Below, piece after piece: positions 9,769 to 19,405 of a stretch of 64,000 bases of DNA. The stretch's first letter is position 1. Each line of letters begins with the position of its first letter. Below the pieces are notes generated by a model. The model was not told the origin of the DNA. It searched no databases and saw only the letters and a list, made by a program, of their open reading frames with translations. The translations under genes were made by a program, and so were the position numbers. This stretch comes from an uncultured Roseovarius sp. (lineage in GTDB: Bacteria; Pseudomonadota; Alphaproteobacteria; Rhodobacterales; Rhodobacteraceae): NCBI GenBank assembly GCA_947497295.1, contig CANMFU010000003.1:310001-374000 (forward strand), in the 5' to 3' direction.

Positions 9769-10631
9769 CAGAACAGAACGCACGGCTGGGCATCCTTCTG
9801 ATGCTGGTGACAACACTGGTCTTTGCCATCCAGGACGGGCTGTCGCGCCATCTGGCAGGCGAATACAACGTCTTTATGGTCATCATGATCCGCTACTGGT
9901 TCTTCGCGGCGTTCGTGCTGACCATTTCCAAGCGCAGAGCGGGCGGCCTGCGCGCCGCCGCGCGCACGACGCAGCCCGTGTTACAGACCTTCCGCGCGCT
10001 GCTGCTGGTGACGGAGATCTGCATCATCGTCATCGCCTTCACCCTGTTGGGGCTGGTTGAAACGCACGCAGTCTTTGCCTGCTATCCATTGCTGATCGCC
10101 GCCCTGTCCGGCCCCGTTCTGGGCGAACATGTAGGCTGGCGGCGCTGGAGCGCTATCGGCATCGGGTTTGTCGGCGTGCTGATCATCCTTCAGCCGGGCG
10201 TTACCGTGTTCGAGCCAGCGGCGATCATTCCGCTGATTGGCGCGCTCATGTTCGCGCTTTATGGCCTGCTGACGCGCTATGCGGCGCGGCGCGACACGGC
10301 GGCGACCAGTTTCTTCTGGACCGGAACGGTCGGCGCGCTGGGCATGACCTGCGTCGGCGTCTGGTTCTGGGAACCCATGGCGCTGGGGGACTGGGGCTGG
10401 ATGTCTGCGCTATGCCTGACCGGGGTGCTGGGGCATTTCACGCTGATCAAATGCTACGCAGTGGCCGAGGCCAGCGCCGTGCAGCCTTTTGCCTATCTGC
10501 AACTGGTCTTCATCTCGATCATCGGCGTGACGGTGTTTGGCGAGACGATCCGCACGAACGTGGCCATTGGTGTGGCGGTGGTCGTGGGGGCCGGGCTCTT
10601 TACGCTCTGGCGGCAGCGCAAGGTCGCATAG
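9765..10631 (+). CDS. DMT-family (EamA) transporter
   Basis: 288 residues from ATG 9765, overlapping the mnmD stop (ATGA). Two EamA repeats of about five membrane helices each can be traced, for example LGILLMLVTTLVFAIQDGLS at the start and VAIGVAVVVGAGLFTLW at the end. Likely an inner-membrane exporter of a small metabolite (RhaT/S-adenosylmethionine-transporter-like group); substrate not predictable. Coupling to mnmD is a positional observation and need not mean shared function. Confidence 0.85.
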   Translation: MTEQNARLGILLMLVTTLVFAIQDGLSRHLAGEYNVFMVIMIRYWFFAAFVLTISKRRAGGLRAAARTTQPVLQTFRALLLVTEICIIVIAFTLLGLVETHAVFACYPLLIAALSGPVLGEHVGWRRWSAIGIGFVGVLIILQPGVTVFEPAAIIPLIGALMFALYGLLTRYAARRDTAATSFFWTGTVGALGMTCVGVWFWEPMALGDWGWMSALCLTGVLGHFTLIKCYAVAEASAVQPFAYLQLVFISIIGVTVFGETIRTNVAIGVAVVVGAGLFTLWRQRKVA

Positions 10632-10671
10632 GGTGGATGCCTGCGGAGCGAGTATTTTTGGAAAGATGAAA

Positions 10672-10695
10672 GCCGGGCGGGTCAATGCGCCCGGC
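10672..10695. terminator. Hairpin between convergent genes
   Basis: Perfect 8-bp stem GCCGGGCG/CGCCCGGC with an 8-nt loop between the EamA transporter and slt. T-tracts on both sides are weak, so termination is plausible but not strong. Confidence 0.55.
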
Positions 10696-10700
10696 AGTCG

Positions 10701-12677
10701 TTATTTCAGGGTCAAGGACAGTGTGGAGCCCGTCAGCTCTTTGCTGAACGGCAGCGGGTGCGGGTTTTTGCCCAGCCGCGCGCGGTAGATCGGCAGGCTT
10801 TCCGCGACGCGCTGGACATAGTTGCGCGTCTCGTCGAAGGGGATGAACTCGATCCAGTCGACGATATCGAGGCCATTCATCCCGTCGCCATTGCGCGGAT
10901 CACCCCTGTCTGCCATCCAGCGGGGCGGCCGTGCGGGGCCGGCATTGTAGGCTGCTGAAATCATCACCACATTGCCGTCAAACCGCCGCGACATCTGCGC
11001 CAGGTAGGTCGAGCCGAGCCGCGCGTTGTACTCCCAGTCGTTCAGGATGGCGGTGCGGTCATAGGCGATGCCCAGATCGCGGGCCACGTCGCCTGCCGTG
11101 CCGGGCAGAACCTGCATCAGGCCCAGCGCGCCCGCGCCGCTGGCGACAAGGTGGTCAAATTCGCTTTCGCGCCGGGCGATTGCCAGGGCCATTTCGGTCG
11201 GCACGGGCAGATCCATTTCGGTCATCGGATGCAGCGGATAGTAGGCGGCCGGCAGCACGATGCCCCGCCGCGCTGCCGCCTTGCCCAGCATGACCTGCAG
11301 ATGGGGCTGGCCCATGTCGTTCAGCGCAGCGCCGAGACTGCCCAGCGCAGGGCGCTCCAGCGTATCTGCCAGCGCGGTGATGAACCATTCGGCCAGCGTC
11401 AGCTGGCGAGATGCGGCCAGCAGCACGGCGGCGCGGAACAGATCGCTCTGCGCGAACTCCGCTTCCTGCCACGGCGGGAATACCTCATCCCCCGCAAGTG
11501 CCGGATCACCGGGCAGCCCCGCCCTTTCGGCTGCGAGCAGCCCGTAAAAGCTGGTCTGTTCTTCGGCTGCCTGGGCATAGGCGATCTGCGCCGCCTCGGG
11601 ATCGCCCAATGCCTCTTGCGCGCGACCGATCCAATAGCCCGCGCGCCCCATTGAAATAGGGCTGCCGACGGCCGCGCGCAGCCGCTGAAAGTGGTCGAGC
11701 GCCAGCGCAGAGTCGTCCATGAAACGCAGGGCCAGATAACCAGACAGCCATTCCAGATCCGCATAGGCACTGCCGTCCACCAGCTGGTGGTTCGCGGCCA
11801 GATCGTAGGCGCGGGCATAGTCACCGTCCCGCATCATCCGGCGGGCAAAGCTGCGCCGCCATCCGGCCCAGCGCTCTGCCTCGCCCAGACCACCCTCAAT
11901 CCGGCTTTGACGCTGCATCAGGTCCATCGCCTGTTCGGGCTTGTCGGCCTTGATGTAGCGCTCGAACAGCATGTGGGCGATGCCGGGATCACGCTGCATG
12001 GCCTCGGGCAGGCTCGCGACCTTTTCCTCGATCCCGCGCCGCCCTTCGCGGGCCATCAGGCGTATATCGGCGCGCGCGCGCATGTCCTCGCTGACCAGCG
12101 GCAGCATCTGTGCCGAATCGCGCAGGCCGCGCCACAGGGTCATGTCCATGCGCGCATCGTGATGACGCTCCAGCAGACGGCCCCACGCGTTGAGAAAGTC
12201 GACATGTTCCTTGGTGCTAAGATCAAAGGTCAGCCACGCCTCGACCACGCTGGCCTCGGCGTCGCCCAGACGGTTCGCGTTCTTGAGTGCTTTGGCGTGG
12301 CGCAGCACGCCTGCGCCGGTATCGGGTGCGGCACCTTCATAGAACGCGAGGATCTGGGCATCGCTAGCGTCTTCGAATGCATCGAGCGATTTTTCGCGCA
12401 TCCGGTCCAGCCCCGGCCAGCGCGGATGGGCGGCAAGAAATTCCAGCACTTCGGGCACCGTGCCACGCCCGGCCCGCAGCCGCGCCCATTCGATCAACGC
12501 GCCGGCCACCGGCCCGTCACGCTCCGCCAATTGCGCCGCGCGGTCCCACCGCCCGGCCCCCGCCGCATCCAGCGCAGAGGCCAGCGGGCGGGGCGGCAAA
12601 ATGCGCGCCGGCGCCTCGGCAAAGGCGGGCAAAGCGCCCTGTATCAGCAAAAGGGCCGCGAAAAGAGGACGCAACAT
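10701..12677 (-). CDS. slt: Soluble lytic murein transglycosylase (Slt70-like)
   Basis: 658 residues from ATG 12677 with a cleavable signal peptide ([21 protein letters not shown]), so periplasmic. A long alpha-helical superhelix fills most of the chain. The C-terminal SLT lysozyme-like domain has ARRESEFD with catalytic Glu near residue 505, [13 protein letters not shown], and the later [12 protein letters not shown] and [14 protein letters not shown] motifs. It cleaves glycan strands to 1,6-anhydromuropeptides. It is divergent from dapA, an arrangement conserved in Rhodobacteraceae. A second in-frame ATG 9 bases upstream is possible. Confidence 0.93.
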   Translation of the reverse strand: MLRPLFAALLLIQGALPAFAEAPARILPPRPLASALDAAGAGRWDRAAQLAERDGPVAGALIEWARLRAGRGTVPEVLEFLAAHPRWPGLDRMREKSLDAFEDASDAQILAFYEGAAPDTGAGVLRHAKALKNANRLGDAEASVVEAWLTFDLSTKEHVDFLNAWGRLLERHHDARMDMTLWRGLRDSAQMLPLVSEDMRARADIRLMAREGRRGIEEKVASLPEAMQRDPGIAHMLFERYIKADKPEQAMDLMQRQSRIEGGLGEAERWAGWRRSFARRMMRDGDYARAYDLAANHQLVDGSAYADLEWLSGYLALRFMDDSALALDHFQRLRAAVGSPISMGRAGYWIGRAQEALGDPEAAQIAYAQAAEEQTSFYGLLAAERAGLPGDPALAGDEVFPPWQEAEFAQSDLFRAAVLLAASRQLTLAEWFITALADTLERPALGSLGAALNDMGQPHLQVMLGKAAARRGIVLPAAYYPLHPMTEMDLPVPTEMALAIARRESEFDHLVASGAGALGLMQVLPGTAGDVARDLGIAYDRTAILNDWEYNARLGSTYLAQMSRRFDGNVVMISAAYNAGPARPPRWMADRGDPRNGDGMNGLDIVDWIEFIPFDETRNYVQRVAESLPIYRARLGKNPHPLPFSKELTGSTLSLTLK

Positions 12678-12836
12678 GGCTTGCATTTCCCGTCATTGCA
12701 AAGGATAGACAGCGCCAACCTAAGCGCGCGCCAATGCGCCGTCCAGCCAAGCCTACGAGCGCGCCGGACGCCGCCTTGCCAAAAGCGCCCCACACCACCG
12801 GGCCACGCGCGGCCCCGCCACGTAGAGGAGTTCACG

Positions 12837-13712
12837 ATGATCAAAGGTTCCCTTCCGGCCCTGGTCACGCCATTGAAAAACGGCGAGGTGGATTTTGACA
12901 CGCTGGGCAAACTGGTCGAATGGCACATTGCCGAGGGCAGCGATGGGCTGGTCCCTGTCGGCACAACCGGCGAGAGCCCGACGCTGAGCCACACCGAACA
13001 CATGGCCGTCATCGAAGAGGTCGTGCGCGTCGCCGCGAACCGCATCCCCATCATTGCGGGCGCAGGCAGCAACAACACTGCCGAAACCGTGGCTTTCATG
13101 CAGCACGCCCACAAGGTCGGGGCCGATGCCGCGCTGGTCGTGACGCCCTATTATAACAAGCCTACGCAGGCCGGGCTGATCGCGCATTTCACCGCTGCGC
13201 ATGACAGCTGCGATCTGCCGATCATCATCTACAACATTCCCGGCCGCTCGGCCGTGGACATGTCGCCCGTCACCATGGGCGCGCTGGCCAAACTGCCGCG
13301 CATCGTCGGGGTCAAGGACGCCACCGGCGATCTGGCCCGCGTCTGCGCGCAGCGCATCACCTGCGGCACCGACTTCATCCAGATCTCAGGCGAGGATGCC
13401 ACCGCCCACGGCTTCAATGCCCAGGGCGGGATTGGCTGCATTTCGGTCACAGCAAACGCCGCGCCGAAGCTGTGCGCCCAGTTACAGGCCGCCTGCCTGC
13501 GCGGTGATTACGCCGAGGCGCTGAAAATTCAGGACCGGCTGATGCCCTTGCATCACGCAATCTTTACCGAGCCGGGGCTGGTTGGCGTCAAATACGCGCT
13601 GTCGCTGCTGGGCAGATGCAGCGAAGAGGTCCGCTCGCCGCTGGTGCCACTGGCCGACGGAACCAAGGCACTGGTCCAAAGCGCGATGCGCCACGCCGGC
13701 CTGCTGAACTGA
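12837..13712 (+). CDS. dapA: 4-hydroxy-tetrahydrodipicolinate synthase
   Basis: 291 residues from ATG 12837, with GAGGAG 6 nt upstream fixing the start inside a longer frame. DapA condenses pyruvate and aspartate semialdehyde in lysine/meso-DAP synthesis. Signature residues are [10 protein letters not shown] (42-51), Tyr132 in IYNIPGRS and the Schiff-base Lys160 in GVKDATGD. Length is typical. Its stop lies 2 bp from the stop of the convergent AraC-type regulator. Confidence 0.96.
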   Translation: MIKGSLPALVTPLKNGEVDFDTLGKLVEWHIAEGSDGLVPVGTTGESPTLSHTEHMAVIEEVVRVAANRIPIIAGAGSNNTAETVAFMQHAHKVGADAALVVTPYYNKPTQAGLIAHFTAAHDSCDLPIIIYNIPGRSAVDMSPVTMGALAKLPRIVGVKDATGDLARVCAQRITCGTDFIQISGEDATAHGFNAQGGIGCISVTANAAPKLCAQLQAACLRGDYAEALKIQDRLMPLHHAIFTEPGLVGVKYALSLLGRCSEEVRSPLVPLADGTKALVQSAMRHAGLLN

Positions 13713-13714
13713 CA

Positions 13715-14683
13715 TCACCGATACTGCGACGGCGCCTGCCCGAACTGGGCCGAATAGGCGCGGCTGAAATGCGATGAATTGGCAAACCCCGTCGCCAGCG
13801 CGATCTGCGTCAGCGGCAGGGCGCTATTGCGCAGCAGGCTCTGCGCCCGGCCCAGCCGCAGCGCGCGGTAATAGCGCATGGCGGGCTGTCCCAGTTGATC
13901 GGTAAACAGCCGGTTCAGCTGCCGCGCCGACACACCTGCGATACCCGCCAACTGGCTCAGGTCCAGCGGATCGGCGACATGGCTCTCCATCGCCTCGACC
14001 GCATCCAGAATTGCAGGCGTATGCGCGCCAACGCGCTGCGCCAACCCGCCGCGCTGCGGACCGACAGGCGGGCGGATATCGGTATGCATGAACCAATCGC
14101 TGACCTGCCGCGCGAACCTTGCGCCATGTTGGCGGGCAATCAGCGCATGCATCATGTCCAGCGGCGCGGTGCCGCCCGCGCATGTCATCCGGTCGCGGTC
14201 AATCACATAGAGCGTGCGCTCGATCGCCAGATCCGGCGACAATTCGGCTAGCGCCTCGGCATATTCCCAGTGCAGCGTCATGCGCCGCCCCGCCATAAGC
14301 CCGGCGCGCGCCAGAATGACCGGCCCACCCGACACGCCGCCCAGCGCGACACCCTCGCGCGCCAGTCTCGCCAGCCATTTATAAAGCGGCGGGTCACGAT
14401 ACGCGCTGATATCGCCGCCCGCGATCACAAACAGCATATCCAGCCCCAGCGCATCGCCGACCCGCGCATCGGGCGGCACGACGGCGGCGCCGGAACTGGG
14501 TACCGCCCCCACCCCCTGCGCAAGGTGGATCACCTCATATAGCGGACGCTCGGCCAACAGGTTGGCGGCGCGGAGCGGCTCGACCGTGGCGGCATAGGAC
14601 ATGACGGCAAAATCGTCGATCGGCAGGATACCGATTCGCGCAGGCTTGGGCGGATGATCCGGGCTCGCGTCCATTTCAGACAT
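13715..14683 (-). CDS. GlxA/GbdR-type AraC-family regulator
   Basis: 322 residues from ATG 14683; the frame continues upstream only as antisense of soxB. The N-terminal class I glutamine-amidotransferase-like (DJ-1/PfpI) domain spans about residues 15-195 (IGILPIDDFAVMSYAATVEPL, then GGVSGGPVILA and HWEYAEAL). The C-terminal AraC double helix-turn-helix follows at about 230-322 (LSQLAGIAGVSARQLNRLF, LPLTQIALATGFANSSHFSR). This architecture is shared by GbdR and SouR, which activate betaine and sarcosine catabolism in Pseudomonas. It is divergent from soxBDAG with 81 bp between, so it is the likely activator of that operon. Confidence 0.88.
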   Translation of the reverse strand: MSEMDASPDHPPKPARIGILPIDDFAVMSYAATVEPLRAANLLAERPLYEVIHLAQGVGAVPSSGAAVVPPDARVGDALGLDMLFVIAGGDISAYRDPPLYKWLARLAREGVALGGVSGGPVILARAGLMAGRRMTLHWEYAEALAELSPDLAIERTLYVIDRDRMTCAGGTAPLDMMHALIARQHGARFARQVSDWFMHTDIRPPVGPQRGGLAQRVGAHTPAILDAVEAMESHVADPLDLSQLAGIAGVSARQLNRLFTDQLGQPAMRYYRALRLGRAQSLLRNSALPLTQIALATGFANSSHFSRAYSAQFGQAPSQYR

Positions 14684-14764
14684 ATAGGCGACCTTTATGG
14701 GAAAGTGCAAACGCCACGGCGCGCTAAGGTAAAGGCAACTCACCAAACGTTGGATGAAATCCCC

Positions 14765-16015
14765 ATGCGCTATTCCGCACTCCGCATCCTCAAAGAAGGC
14801 CTGACCGGCAACAAGGGTTGGAAGCCCGTCTGGCGCGAGCCAGAGCCGAAGGCCGAATATGATGTCATCATCATCGGCGGCGGCGGTCATGGCCTCGCCA
14901 CAGCCTATTATCTGGCCAAGGAGTACGGCATCACCAATGTCGCCGTGCTGGAAAAAGGCTGGATCGGCAGCGGCAACGTGGGCAGAAATACCACCATCAT
15001 CCGCTCGAACTATCTGCTGCCCGGCAACGAGCCTTTCTACGAGCTGTCGCTCAAGCTGTGGGAAGGGCTGGAGCAGGATTTCAACTACAACGCCATGATC
15101 TCGCAGCGTTCCATCCTTAACCTGCTGCATTCGGACGCGCAGCGTGATGCATTTATCCGCCGCGGCAATGCGATGTTCCTGGCCGGCGCCGACGCCGAAT
15201 ACGCCAGCGCTGAACAACTGCGCGCAGAACTGCCGTTCCTCGACTATGACAACGCCCGCTTCCCGATCAAGGGCGGTCTGTTCCAGCGCCGCGGCGGCAC
15301 GGTGCGACACGATGCGGTCGCCTGGGGTTATGCGCGCGGCGCCGACAGCCGCGGCGTGGATATCATCCAGAACTGCGAAGTCACCGGGTTCGACATCGAA
15401 AACGGTGTCTGCCGCGGGGTCGAAACATCGCGCGGCCCGATCCGGGGCAAGAAGATCGCCATGTGCGTCGCCGGCTCCTCCAGCCGCGTCGCCGCCAAGG
15501 CGGGCATGCGCCTGCCGATCGAATCCCACGTCTTGCAAGCCTTCGTCACCGAGGGACTCAAGCCCGTCATCCCCGGCGTCATCACCTTTGGCGCGGGCCA
15601 CTTCTATGTCAGCCAGTCCGACAAGGGCGGGCTGGTCTTTGGCGGCGATCTGGACGGCTACAACTCCTACGCCTCGCGCGGCAACCTGCCCGTGATCGAG
15701 GACGTGGCCGAGGGCGGCATGGCCATCATGCCGATCATCGGACGCGCCCGCCTCTTGCGCAGCTGGGGCGGCATCATGGACATGTCGATGGACGGATCGC
15801 CCTATATCGACAAGACGCATATCGACGGGCTCTATTTCAACGGCGGCTGGTGCTATGGCGGCTTCAAGGCGACGCCCGGATCGGGCCTGTGCTACGCGCA
15901 TCTGATCGCCAAGGACACGCCCCACCCCGTCGCCACCGAAATGCGTCTCGACCGGTTCAAGCGTGGCGGCATGATCGACGAAAAGGGTCAGGGCAACCAG
16001 CCCAACCTGCATTGA
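14765..16015 (+). CDS. soxB: Sarcosine oxidase subunit beta
   Basis: 416 residues from ATG 14765, typical for SoxB. This subunit holds the FAD and the covalent FMN where sarcosine is demethylated to glycine. The Rossmann motif YDVIIIGGGGHGLATAYYLA starts near residue 32, followed by WIGSGNVGRNTTIIRSNYL, and the RHDAVAWGYARGADSRG region is conserved. The C-terminus has FNGGWCYGGFKATPGSG. First gene of soxBDAG, with a 154-bp gap before soxD that carries hairpins. The other subunits use the released methylene group to make 5,10-methylene-THF. Confidence 0.95.
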   Translation: MRYSALRILKEGLTGNKGWKPVWREPEPKAEYDVIIIGGGGHGLATAYYLAKEYGITNVAVLEKGWIGSGNVGRNTTIIRSNYLLPGNEPFYELSLKLWEGLEQDFNYNAMISQRSILNLLHSDAQRDAFIRRGNAMFLAGADAEYASAEQLRAELPFLDYDNARFPIKGGLFQRRGGTVRHDAVAWGYARGADSRGVDIIQNCEVTGFDIENGVCRGVETSRGPIRGKKIAMCVAGSSSRVAAKAGMRLPIESHVLQAFVTEGLKPVIPGVITFGAGHFYVSQSDKGGLVFGGDLDGYNSYASRGNLPVIEDVAEGGMAIMPIIGRARLLRSWGGIMDMSMDGSPYIDKTHIDGLYFNGGWCYGGFKATPGSGLCYAHLIAKDTPHPVATEMRLDRFKRGGMIDEKGQGNQPNLH

Positions 16016-16169
16016 GGGACGTTATGTTTTTTCTTGGTAAAAATACCCATGTCCCGGCCTTGCGGCCCGCGCCGCGGCTGTCTGACACGCTGGCCCCGCA
16101 ACGCGCAGTTTCCTGCGTGGAAAATTCCCCGGAATTCGCAGGAATTCCGCGTCACTTCGAGGTGAACAC
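16016..16169 (+). other. soxB-soxD intergenic region with two hairpins
   Basis: Contains an exact CGCAG-TTTC-CTGCG hairpin (16104-16117) and an exact GGAATTC-GCAG-GAATTCC hairpin (16131-16148) just ahead of soxD. Neither has a T-tract, so processing, stability or attenuation within the operon is more likely than full termination. The first 30 bases resemble the GAGTATTTTT-type element near 10,650. Confidence 0.5.
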
Positions 16170-16457
16170 ATGATCATCAACCACCCCCTTCTTGGACCAC
16201 GCGACGCCGCCGAATTCATCTATCTGGGTGACGCCTGCCTCATCGACCGCCCCGATTGGGAAGCCGAGGACGCTGCTGAAAAATTCCACGAATACGGTTA
16301 TATCCGCGATAACATCGCAGGCTCGATGCAGGAACTTTGGTATCACGAACAGGGCGACCGCAGTTGGCTGGTTGTCACACGCGACACCGTCACGCATGAA
16401 ATTACCGATGTTGAAATGGCCCGCGATGTGGCCCGCGCACGGGGGCGCAGCAAATGA
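16170..16457 (+). CDS. soxD: Sarcosine oxidase subunit delta, zinc-ligand-poor form
   Basis: 95 residues, the usual size. Delta is the small subunit of the heterotetramer. The GPRDAAEFIYLGDA block, RDNIAGSMQELWYHEQGDRSWL and the C-terminal TRDTVTHEITDVEMAR match the family. Characterised delta subunits bind zinc through an N-terminal Cys-x-x-Cys, a His and a later Cys. Here the N-terminus reads MIINHPLLGPRD and the second site reads HEQGDR, so His59 remains but all three Cys are missing. Its stop overlaps the soxA start by 4 bp. Confidence 0.9.
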   Translation: MIINHPLLGPRDAAEFIYLGDACLIDRPDWEAEDAAEKFHEYGYIRDNIAGSMQELWYHEQGDRSWLVVTRDTVTHEITDVEMARDVARARGRSK

Positions 16458-19405
16458 GCCAAGTCAACCGGATCAAGGGCGGTCTCGTCAATCGCTCCAA
16501 TGCACTGAATTTCACCTTCAACGGCAAGTCGATGCAGGGCTACGCAGGCGATACGCTGGCATCTGCGCTTCTGGCCAATGGCCAGGTGCTGGTCGGCCGA
16601 TCGTTCAAATATCACCGCCCGCGCGGCATCCTGACTGCCGGCTCGGAAGAGCCGAACGCGCTGGTCCAGCTGCGCAATGGCGCCGCGCAAGAGCCGAACA
16701 CGCGCGCCACGGTTGCCGAGCTGTTCGATGGCCTGACCGCCACCAGCCAGAACCATCGCGGCTCGCTTGAATTCGACCTGATGGCGATGACCGACATGGT
16801 CTCGCCCTTCCTTGCTGCGGGTTTCTACTACAAAACCTTTATGTGGCCCGCCGCATTCTGGGAAAAATTCTACGAACCCGTCATCCGCAACTCCGCCGGT
16901 CTGGGCCGCCTGTCGATGCAGGAAGATCCCGACACCTACGACAAGGGCTTTCTACATTGTGATCTGCTGGTTATCGGCGCTGGTCCCTCTGGCCTTGCCG
17001 CCGCGCTGACGGCAGCGCGCAGCGGCGCACGCGTGATCCTCGCGGATGAGGATTTCGCCCCCGGTGGACGCCTCAACTCCGAGACGCTCGAAGTTGACGG
17101 AATGGCCGGTGCCGACTGGGCCGCGCAAACCGTGGCCGAGCTGGCGACGATGGACAACGTCCGCCTGATGACCCGTACGACGATCTACGGCGCGTTCGAT
17201 CACGGCATTTATGGCGCGCTGGAGCGGTGCACCGACCACCTTCCCGGCTCGGGCGGCAAACCGCGTCAGGTGTTGTGGCGGATCTACTCCAAACGCGCCG
17301 TGCTCGCCGCCGGCGCGACCGAGAGGCCAATTGCCTTTGGCAATAATGACCGCCCCGGCATCATGCTGGCCAGCGCCGTGCGCACCTATGTCAACCGTTT
17401 CGGCGTAACGCCGGGCCAGAAGGTCGCGGTGCTGACAAACAACGACGATGGCTGGCGCACCGCCTCTGACCTCGCCGCCAAGGGCGTCGAGATCGCCGCC
17501 ATCATCGACACGCGCGACCGTCCCGCTGTTTGCGATGTTCCGGGCGCGCGGCATGTGCGCGGTGCCGGCGTTGTCGATACGGCAGGCCGCAAGGCATTGA
17601 AGCGCATCACGCTGACGGACGGGCAGATGATCGACGTGGATTGCCTCGCCGTCTCCGGCGGGTGGAACCCCGCCGTGCATCTGACCTGCCATCAGCAGGG
17701 CCGCCCCGTCTGGAACGAGGATATATCGGCCTTCGTACCGGGCGAGACGCTTCCGGCCGGCATGGTTGTCGCGGGCGCAGCCAGCGGCGCGCTTACGCTT
17801 GCGGCCGCATTGGCCGAAGGTGCCAAGACCGCGAGCGCACAAGTGCAGGATCTGGGCTTTACGCCATCAAAACAGGCAGGTCCCAAAGCCGAGGATGAAG
17901 CGTTTGAAGGCGCGCCAAAATGGCATTTCCCCTCGGGCAAGAAACGCGCTTGGGTCGATTTCCAGAACGATGTCACCGTCAAGGACATCAAGATGGCTCA
18001 CCGCGAGGGCTTTCACTCGGTCGAGCATCTAAAGCGCTATACGACCACCGGCATGGCCACAGATCAGGGCAAGACATCGAACATGTCGGCACTGGCGATC
18101 ATGGCCGAGTGCACCGGCAAATCGATCCCCGAAACGGGTACAACCATCTTTCGCCCGCCCTACACACCCGTGCCGATTGGCGCATTGGCGGGCCGGGCGC
18201 GCGGAACCGATTTCCGCCCTTACCGCTTGACGCCCAGCCACGAGTGGGCGTCCAAGAACGGCGCGACCTTCCTTGAGGTCGGTAACTGGCTGCGGGCGCA
18301 GTGGTTCGTCAAAGGCAATGAAAAAGGCTGGCGCGACTCGGTCGATCGCGAGGTTCTGAACACCCGCAATTCCGTCGGCATCTGCGACGTGACCACGCTG
18401 GGCAAGATCGACATTCAGGGCAAGGACGCCGCCGAATTCCTCAACAAGGTCTATGCAAACGCCTTTGCCAAGCTGGCAGTCGGTCGCGTGCGCTATGGCA
18501 TCATGCTGCGCGAGGACGGCATCTGCTACGATGACGGCACCACCGCCCGGATGTCCGAAAACCACTTCGTGATGACCACCACCACCGCCAACGCGGTTCT
18601 GGTGTTCCGCCGGATGGAATTTGCGCGCCAGTGCCTGTATCCGGATCTGGACGTACACATGATCTCGACCACCGATGCGTGGGCGCAGTTCGCCGTCGCC
18701 GGTCCCAACGCGCGCAAGCTGCTGACAAAAATCGTCGACGCCGATAGCCAGGACATGTCCAACGAGGGCTTCCCCTTCATGGCCTGCGGCGAAGTCACTG
18801 TCTGCGGTGGCACGCCGGGACGCCTGTTCCGCATCTCCTTCTCGGGTGAGTTGGCCTACGAGATTGCGGTGCCTGCGCGCTACGGCAATTCCCTGATGGA
18901 GGCGCTGATGAAGGCCGGCGAGGAATTCGGCGCCTGCCCCTACGGCACCGAGGCCTTGGGAGTCATGCGGATTGAAAAGGGCCACGCGGCCGGAAACGAG
19001 CTGGACGGGCGCACCACCGCGCACAACCTTGGAATGGGTGGCATGGTCAGCTCGAAAAAGGACTGCATCGGCAAGATCCTGTCGCAGCGCCCCGAGCTGA
19101 ACCGCGAAGATGCCGAAAAACTGGTCGGCTTCCGTCCGGTGGACCGCTCCCAGAAGCTGATTGCTGGCTCGCATTTCCTGAACAAGGGCGACGAGGCGAC
19201 GATGGCCAACGATCAAGGCTGGATGACATCGGTGGCCTGGTCGCCCAGTCTGGACCATTCGGTCGGTCTTGGCTTCATCAAATCGGGCGATACGCGCATG
19301 GGCGAAATTGTCCGCGCGGTGAGCCCCGTCCATAATGTCGAGATGGAGGTCGAGATCGTCTCGGCCCACTTCATCGACCCCAAAGGAGAGCGTCTGCGTG
19401 CCTGA
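16454..19405 (+). CDS. soxA: Sarcosine oxidase subunit alpha
   Basis: 983 residues, family-typical. Domains in order: an N-terminal ferredoxin-like segment (about 10-100; YAGDTLASALLANG, SFKYHRPRGI), an FAD/NAD(P)-type pyridine nucleotide domain starting LLVIGAGPSG at 171-180, and a C-terminal GcvT/aminomethyltransferase-like folate-binding half from about 600 (NSVGICDVTTLGKIDIQGKD, SGELAYEIAVP, FVRRMEK-type core replaced by LGVMRIEKGH). This half channels the sarcosine methyl group to tetrahydrofolate. It overlaps soxD by 4 bp and soxG by 8 bp. Confidence 0.95.
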   Translation: MSQVNRIKGGLVNRSNALNFTFNGKSMQGYAGDTLASALLANGQVLVGRSFKYHRPRGILTAGSEEPNALVQLRNGAAQEPNTRATVAELFDGLTATSQNHRGSLEFDLMAMTDMVSPFLAAGFYYKTFMWPAAFWEKFYEPVIRNSAGLGRLSMQEDPDTYDKGFLHCDLLVIGAGPSGLAAALTAARSGARVILADEDFAPGGRLNSETLEVDGMAGADWAAQTVAELATMDNVRLMTRTTIYGAFDHGIYGALERCTDHLPGSGGKPRQVLWRIYSKRAVLAAGATERPIAFGNNDRPGIMLASAVRTYVNRFGVTPGQKVAVLTNNDDGWRTASDLAAKGVEIAAIIDTRDRPAVCDVPGARHVRGAGVVDTAGRKALKRITLTDGQMIDVDCLAVSGGWNPAVHLTCHQQGRPVWNEDISAFVPGETLPAGMVVAGAASGALTLAAALAEGAKTASAQVQDLGFTPSKQAGPKAEDEAFEGAPKWHFPSGKKRAWVDFQNDVTVKDIKMAHREGFHSVEHLKRYTTTGMATDQGKTSNMSALAIMAECTGKSIPETGTTIFRPPYTPVPIGALAGRARGTDFRPYRLTPSHEWASKNGATFLEVGNWLRAQWFVKGNEKGWRDSVDREVLNTRNSVGICDVTTLGKIDIQGKDAAEFLNKVYANAFAKLAVGRVRYGIMLREDGICYDDGTTARMSENHFVMTTTTANAVLVFRRMEFARQCLYPDLDVHMISTTDAWAQFAVAGPNARKLLTKIVDADSQDMSNEGFPFMACGEVTVCGGTPGRLFRISFSGELAYEIAVPARYGNSLMEALMKAGEEFGACPYGTEALGVMRIEKGHAAGNELDGRTTAHNLGMGGMVSSKKDCIGKILSQRPELNREDAEKLVGFRPVDRSQKLIAGSHFLNKGDEATMANDQGWMTSVAWSPSLDHSVGLGFIKSGDTRMGEIVRAVSPVHNVEMEVEIVSAHFIDPKGERLRA

